The position numbers and the translations under genes were made by a program. From Oscillospiraceae bacterium (lineage in GTDB: Bacteria > Bacillota > Clostridia > Saccharofermentanales > Saccharofermentanaceae): a stretch of DNA of 8,376 nt. The stretch covers positions 1-8,376 of the forward strand of contig CACXGG010000065.1 in the NCBI GenBank assembly GCA_902767145.1, written 5' to 3'. Numbering within the stretch: the stretch's first letter is position 1; each line of letters opens with the position of its first letter. The notes under the pieces were generated by a model. It was not told the origin of the DNA, searched no databases, and saw nothing but the letters and a program-made list of their open reading frames with translations. Shown piece after piece: positions 6,556 through 8,376 of this stretch.

Positions 6556-7900
6556 CGAGGCCGTTCCTGTTGTCGTCGTCATCCCGGTCTGCTGCCTCTT
6601 TCATATAGCCGAACTTATCATGCTTTTCCATGTTGATCTTCTGTGAAAGATCCAGATAGCGTTCTACCTCAGGAGCAGAATCGAGAGGATTCATCGAATC
6701 GTACTTGACCTTGGTGACCCTTCTTACGAACCAGCTTACAAATGTCCCGGCTGCTGCTGCCATGAGCAGTGTCAGGTAATAGATGACCATCGTAGCCGCT
6801 GAAGCGTCGATAGCGATAGACTTATAGAAGATAAACATGATCAGGGAGAAAACAGCAAGGGCCAGTGCCACCCACTTAACGACTTCAAAGGTGACCAGAA
6901 AAGCTCTCTTCACCGGGCTGTAGGGAAGATCTCCCGCAGGCTCTCCCGTCTGTCCGTTTACGACAAAGGTATAGCGGAGTCCCTCGTATTCGTAGCGCAG
7001 GAACCACACCGGCAGCAGAGCATAATGCTGCTTATAATCACTTGAATAGGAAAAAGATGTATTGATGTTCACCTTATCATATTCACCGATGGACAGCTTC
7101 TTTCCCAGCTGTCTGGCGTGGGCATCCATCCTCGACTGGATACGGTCCGTCATATCAAATGGGGCCTCGTCATATCTCTGGGCATAGAAGCCCTGAAGAT
7201 AGAGATCGTTATAGGGGATCATCTCCTCATAGTCATAGGGCTCGACTGCCTCCATGAGCAGGTTGCTTATCTTGGAAGATCCATCAAAGGGAACCATCTT
7301 GGTAGCGAAATCGATCTGCCTGTCCAGATTGAAGACTGCACAGCCTGACTGGCCGGAACCAGATATCACGGTGTGGCATTTTGCATCGATGAGCCAGAAG
7401 GGAACATAAAGCCCGGTGATCTTTCCGAGGCTCTCCTCGTTGATGAAGTTCCTGGGAACATATTTATTCTTTTTGACCCAGTTCCAGAAGATATCGATAG
7501 CACCCTTCTTATCGATCTTGAAGGGGATTATATAGTCAGGCCTGAACTCATTGGCCAGTCTCTTTTTTATGATGGCCGGAGATCCGCAGAAGGCACAGAA
7601 AGATGCCGCGGTCGTATTGTCGGTGACCACAATGGCACCGCAGGAATCGCAGACATACTCAGTCCTGCTGTCGTTTACATCGGCAGCTTCCGTATCCCTG
7701 GTCTTCAGATTACCTGACTGCTCCAGCGTCTCGGGGACAAATACTCCACCGCAGTTACGGCAAGCGAGCATAGTAAGATTGGCGTCGAAATAGATATTCG
7801 ATGCACAATTAGGGCACTTCGCCTGTGTAGCGACACCTGTTACGGAACCAAAAGGATCTGGTATCTCATTATCTGTTTTTATATCATCCCATATTGCCAT
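6518..7900 (-). CDS. Double zinc-ribbon (TFIIB-type) membrane-anchored protein
   Basis: This 460-residue protein of unknown function has two four-cysteine zinc ribbons: Cys29/32 with Cys47/50 (CPNC...CRNC) and Cys84/87 with Cys102/105 (CDSC...CAFC). A globular region follows with YIIPFKIDKKGAIDIFWNW (123-141), GLYVPFWLIDA (163-173) and LLPVWFLRYEYEG...VVNGQTGEPAGDLPYS (295-328), then two membrane helices (about 338-361 and 369-390) and a charged C-terminal tail. The middle motifs are typical of Firmicute proteins annotated only as TFIIB-type zinc ribbon-containing; nothing links it to transcription directly. The start at 7900 is the only one that keeps the first ribbon (the next Met is 44). 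It has no Shine-Dalgarno, but an extended -10 lies six bases upstream. The 3' end overlaps the convergent membrane gene by 38 bp. It is a single-gene unit. Confidence 0.85.
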   Translation of the reverse strand: MAIWDDIKTDNEIPDPFGSVTGVATQAKCPNCASNIYFDANLTMLACRNCGGVFVPETLEQSGNLKTRDTEAADVNDSRTEYVCDSCGAIVVTDNTTAASFCAFCGSPAIIKKRLANEFRPDYIIPFKIDKKGAIDIFWNWVKKNKYVPRNFINEESLGKITGLYVPFWLIDAKCHTVISGSGQSGCAVFNLDRQIDFATKMVPFDGSSKISNLLMEAVEPYDYEEMIPYNDLYLQGFYAQRYDEAPFDMTDRIQSRMDAHARQLGKKLSIGEYDKVNINTSFSYSSDYKQHYALLPVWFLRYEYEGLRYTFVVNGQTGEPAGDLPYSPVKRAFLVTFEVVKWVALALAVFSLIMFIFYKSIAIDASAATMVIYYLTLLMAAAAGTFVSWFVRRVTKVKYDSMNPLDSAPEVERYLDLSQKINMEKHDKFGYMKEAADRDDDDNRNGLVKYMMRRSFRIR

Positions 7901-7906
7901 ATCTGG

Positions 7907-7935
7907 ATTTTAACATGTTACGGGAAGAGTTTAAA
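7907..7935 (-). promoter_or_regulatory. Promoter of the zinc-ribbon gene
   Basis: The minus strand carries TGTTAAAAT, an extended -10 with the hexamer at 7907-7912, and a weak -35 TTTAAA (7930-7935, four of six bases) at 17-base spacing. Six bases separate the hexamer from the ATG, so the message would begin on or next to the start codon. Confidence 0.6.
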
Positions 7936-7976
7936 TATAAATCGTATCTTCCGGGATCAATGTTACAATTTCAGGC

Positions 7977-8011
7977 AAAAAAAATAAGACTGATGTTTCC
8001 ATCTGTCTTAT
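7977..8011 (-). terminator. Intrinsic terminator of the tRNA-Met/tRNA-Glu unit
   Basis: On the minus strand ATAAGACAGATG and CATCAGTCTTAT pair at 11 of 12 positions around a GAAA loop, followed by an eight-base T-run (7977-7984). The stem begins one base after the encoded CCA end of tRNA-Glu. Confidence 0.92.
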
Positions 8012-8012
8012 C

Positions 8013-8087
8013 TGGTGACCCGTACGGGAATCGAACCCGTCACTCCGCCGTGAAAGGGCGACGTCTTAACCGCTTGACCAACGGGCC
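8013..8087 (-). tRNA. tRNA-Glu (anticodon UUC)
   Basis: The molecule is 72 bases plus an encoded CCA (8013-8015). The acceptor pairs GGCCCGT with ACGGGTC, with discriminator A at 8016. The anticodon arm TCGCC-CTTTCAC-GGCGG puts TTC at positions 34-36, reading glutamate codons GAA/GAG. The T arm is ACGGG-TTCGATT-CCCGT. It is the second gene of a two-tRNA unit, seven bases after tRNA-Met. Confidence 0.96.
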
Positions 8088-8094
8088 CTAAATA

Positions 8095-8171
8095 TGGTAG
8101 CGGCAGCGGGATTCGAACCTGCGACCTGCCGGGTATGAACCGGACGCTCTGGCCAACTGAGCTATGCCGCC
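8095..8171 (-). tRNA. tRNA-Met (anticodon CAU, elongator)
   Basis: The molecule is 74 bases plus an encoded CCA (8095-8097). The acceptor pairs GGCGGCA with TGCCGCT (first pair G-U), with discriminator A. The anticodon loop TTCATAC gives CAU. The T arm is GCAGG-TTCGAAT-CCTGC. It lacks the initiator hallmarks (1-72 mismatch C-A and three G-C pairs GGG/CCC in the anticodon stem), so elongator Met is preferred; the overall sequence resembles Clostridial elongator tRNA-Met more than the lysidine-type tRNA-Ile. One oddity is a T27-C43 mismatch at the top of the anticodon stem. Confidence 0.92.
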
Positions 8172-8203
8172 ATATGTAATGCATTTCTAAGCAATGCCTA
8201 TCA

Positions 8204-8232
8204 ATTTTAGCAACGGTTACCTCTTCTGTCAA
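8204..8232 (-). promoter_or_regulatory. Promoter of the tRNA-Met/tRNA-Glu unit
   Basis: On the minus strand a perfect -35 TTGACA (8227-8232) is followed at the ideal 17-base spacing by -10 TAAAAT (8204-8209). Transcription would start near 8197, about 25 bases before tRNA-Met. This is the strongest consensus promoter in the window, as expected for stable RNA. Confidence 0.88.
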
Positions 8233-8240
8233 GGAGAAAT

Positions 8241-8270
8241 AAAAACCCCCGGCCTAAAAAAGACCGGGAG
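8241..8270 (-). terminator. Intrinsic terminator after the rplL-like gene
   Basis: On the minus strand CTCCCGGTC (8262-8270) pairs with GGCCGGGGG (8246-8254), with two G-U pairs, around a T-rich loop, then a run of five T (8241-8245). It closes the transcription unit entering from the right edge and lies eight bases before the -35 box of the tRNA promoter. Confidence 0.9.
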
Positions 8271-8272
8271 TA

Positions 8273-8314
8273 TTATATACCGACAAACTCATTCCGAATG
8301 GAATCAGTATATAA
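8273..8314 (-). repeat. Nested inverted repeat in the 3' untranslated region
   Basis: Perfect eight-base arms TTATATAC (8273-8280) and GTATATAA (8307-8314) enclose an inner hairpin ATTCC-GAAT-GGAAT (8291-8304). It sits between the stop codon at 8326-8328 and the terminator, so it would form a second structure in the 3' untranslated region. Role unknown. Confidence 0.45.
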
Positions 8315-8325
8315 CCGATATTTTA

Positions 8326-8376
8326 TTACTTGAGCTCAAGCTCAGCGCCGGACTCGGAAAGCTTCTTAACAAGCTC
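8326..8376 (-). CDS. rplL: Probable ribosomal protein L7/L12, C-terminal 16 codons
   Basis: The minus-strand frame entering from the right edge encodes ELVKKLSESGAELELK and stops at tandem TAA TAA. The ending 'K-L-E-GAE-ELK' is characteristic of the last helix and strand of ribosomal stalk protein L7/L12, the factor-recruiting protein of the large subunit. The strong terminator directly downstream fits a highly expressed gene. Only 16 residues are visible, and the usual following gene rpoB is absent (tRNA genes follow instead), so another L7/L12-domain protein is possible. Confidence 0.6.
   Translation of the reverse strand, partial: ELVKKLSESGAELELK

Noticed and set aside
8095..8171. Initiator tRNA-fMet or lysidine tRNA-Ile reading of the CAU tRNA
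   Set aside because: The acceptor lacks the initiator 1-72 C-A mismatch, the anticodon stem lacks three consecutive G-C pairs, and the overall sequence resembles elongator tRNA-Met.

Overview
The window looks like a chromosomal segment of a Clostridia-type Firmicute, most likely Lachnospiraceae-like. This rests on roughly balanced base composition, a Firmicute-style lipoprotein signal, a CPBP protease tail, a cobalamin-riboswitch-controlled corrinoid importer and typical TTGACA/TATAAT promoters. Genus cannot be decided from the sequence alone. No mobile element, CRISPR array or phage gene was seen.

Layout, left to right. (1) Positions 1-213 (+) hold the C-terminus of a CPBP-family intramembrane protease. 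It collides tail-to-tail with (2) a minus-strand corrinoid import operon running right to left: promoter (3160-3189), cobalamin riboswitch (3000-3151), lipoprotein binding protein btuF (1907-2944), permease btuC (871-1920) and ATPase btuD (176-874). The genes overlap by 14 and 4 bp, so they are probably translationally coupled. (3) Positions 3191-4729 (-) and 4780-6555 (+) are two divergent, uncharacterised, many-helix membrane proteins that resemble GT-C-type glycosyltransferases. The 50-bp gap between them carries an inverted repeat whose arms are two opposing extended -10 promoters placed almost on the start codons. (4) Positions 6518-7900 (-) encode a protein with two zinc ribbons and two membrane helices. 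It overlaps the preceding plus-strand gene tail-to-tail and also has an extended -10 box six bases before its ATG. (5) Positions 7977-8233 (-) are a complete tRNA-Met/tRNA-Glu transcription unit with consensus promoter and intrinsic terminator. (6) Positions 8326-8376 (-) are the last 16 codons of what is probably ribosomal protein L7/L12, followed by its own terminator.

How the parts work together: when corrinoid is scarce the riboswitch should leave the btuF ribosome-binding site open, giving lipoprotein capture (BtuF), membrane passage (BtuC) and ATP-driven transport (BtuD). No intrinsic terminator lies between aptamer and start codon, so control is probably translational. The most unusual signal is architectural: three of the window's genes appear to be transcribed as leaderless or nearly leaderless mRNAs. 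I did not find clear evidence of a wholly new multi-gene system.
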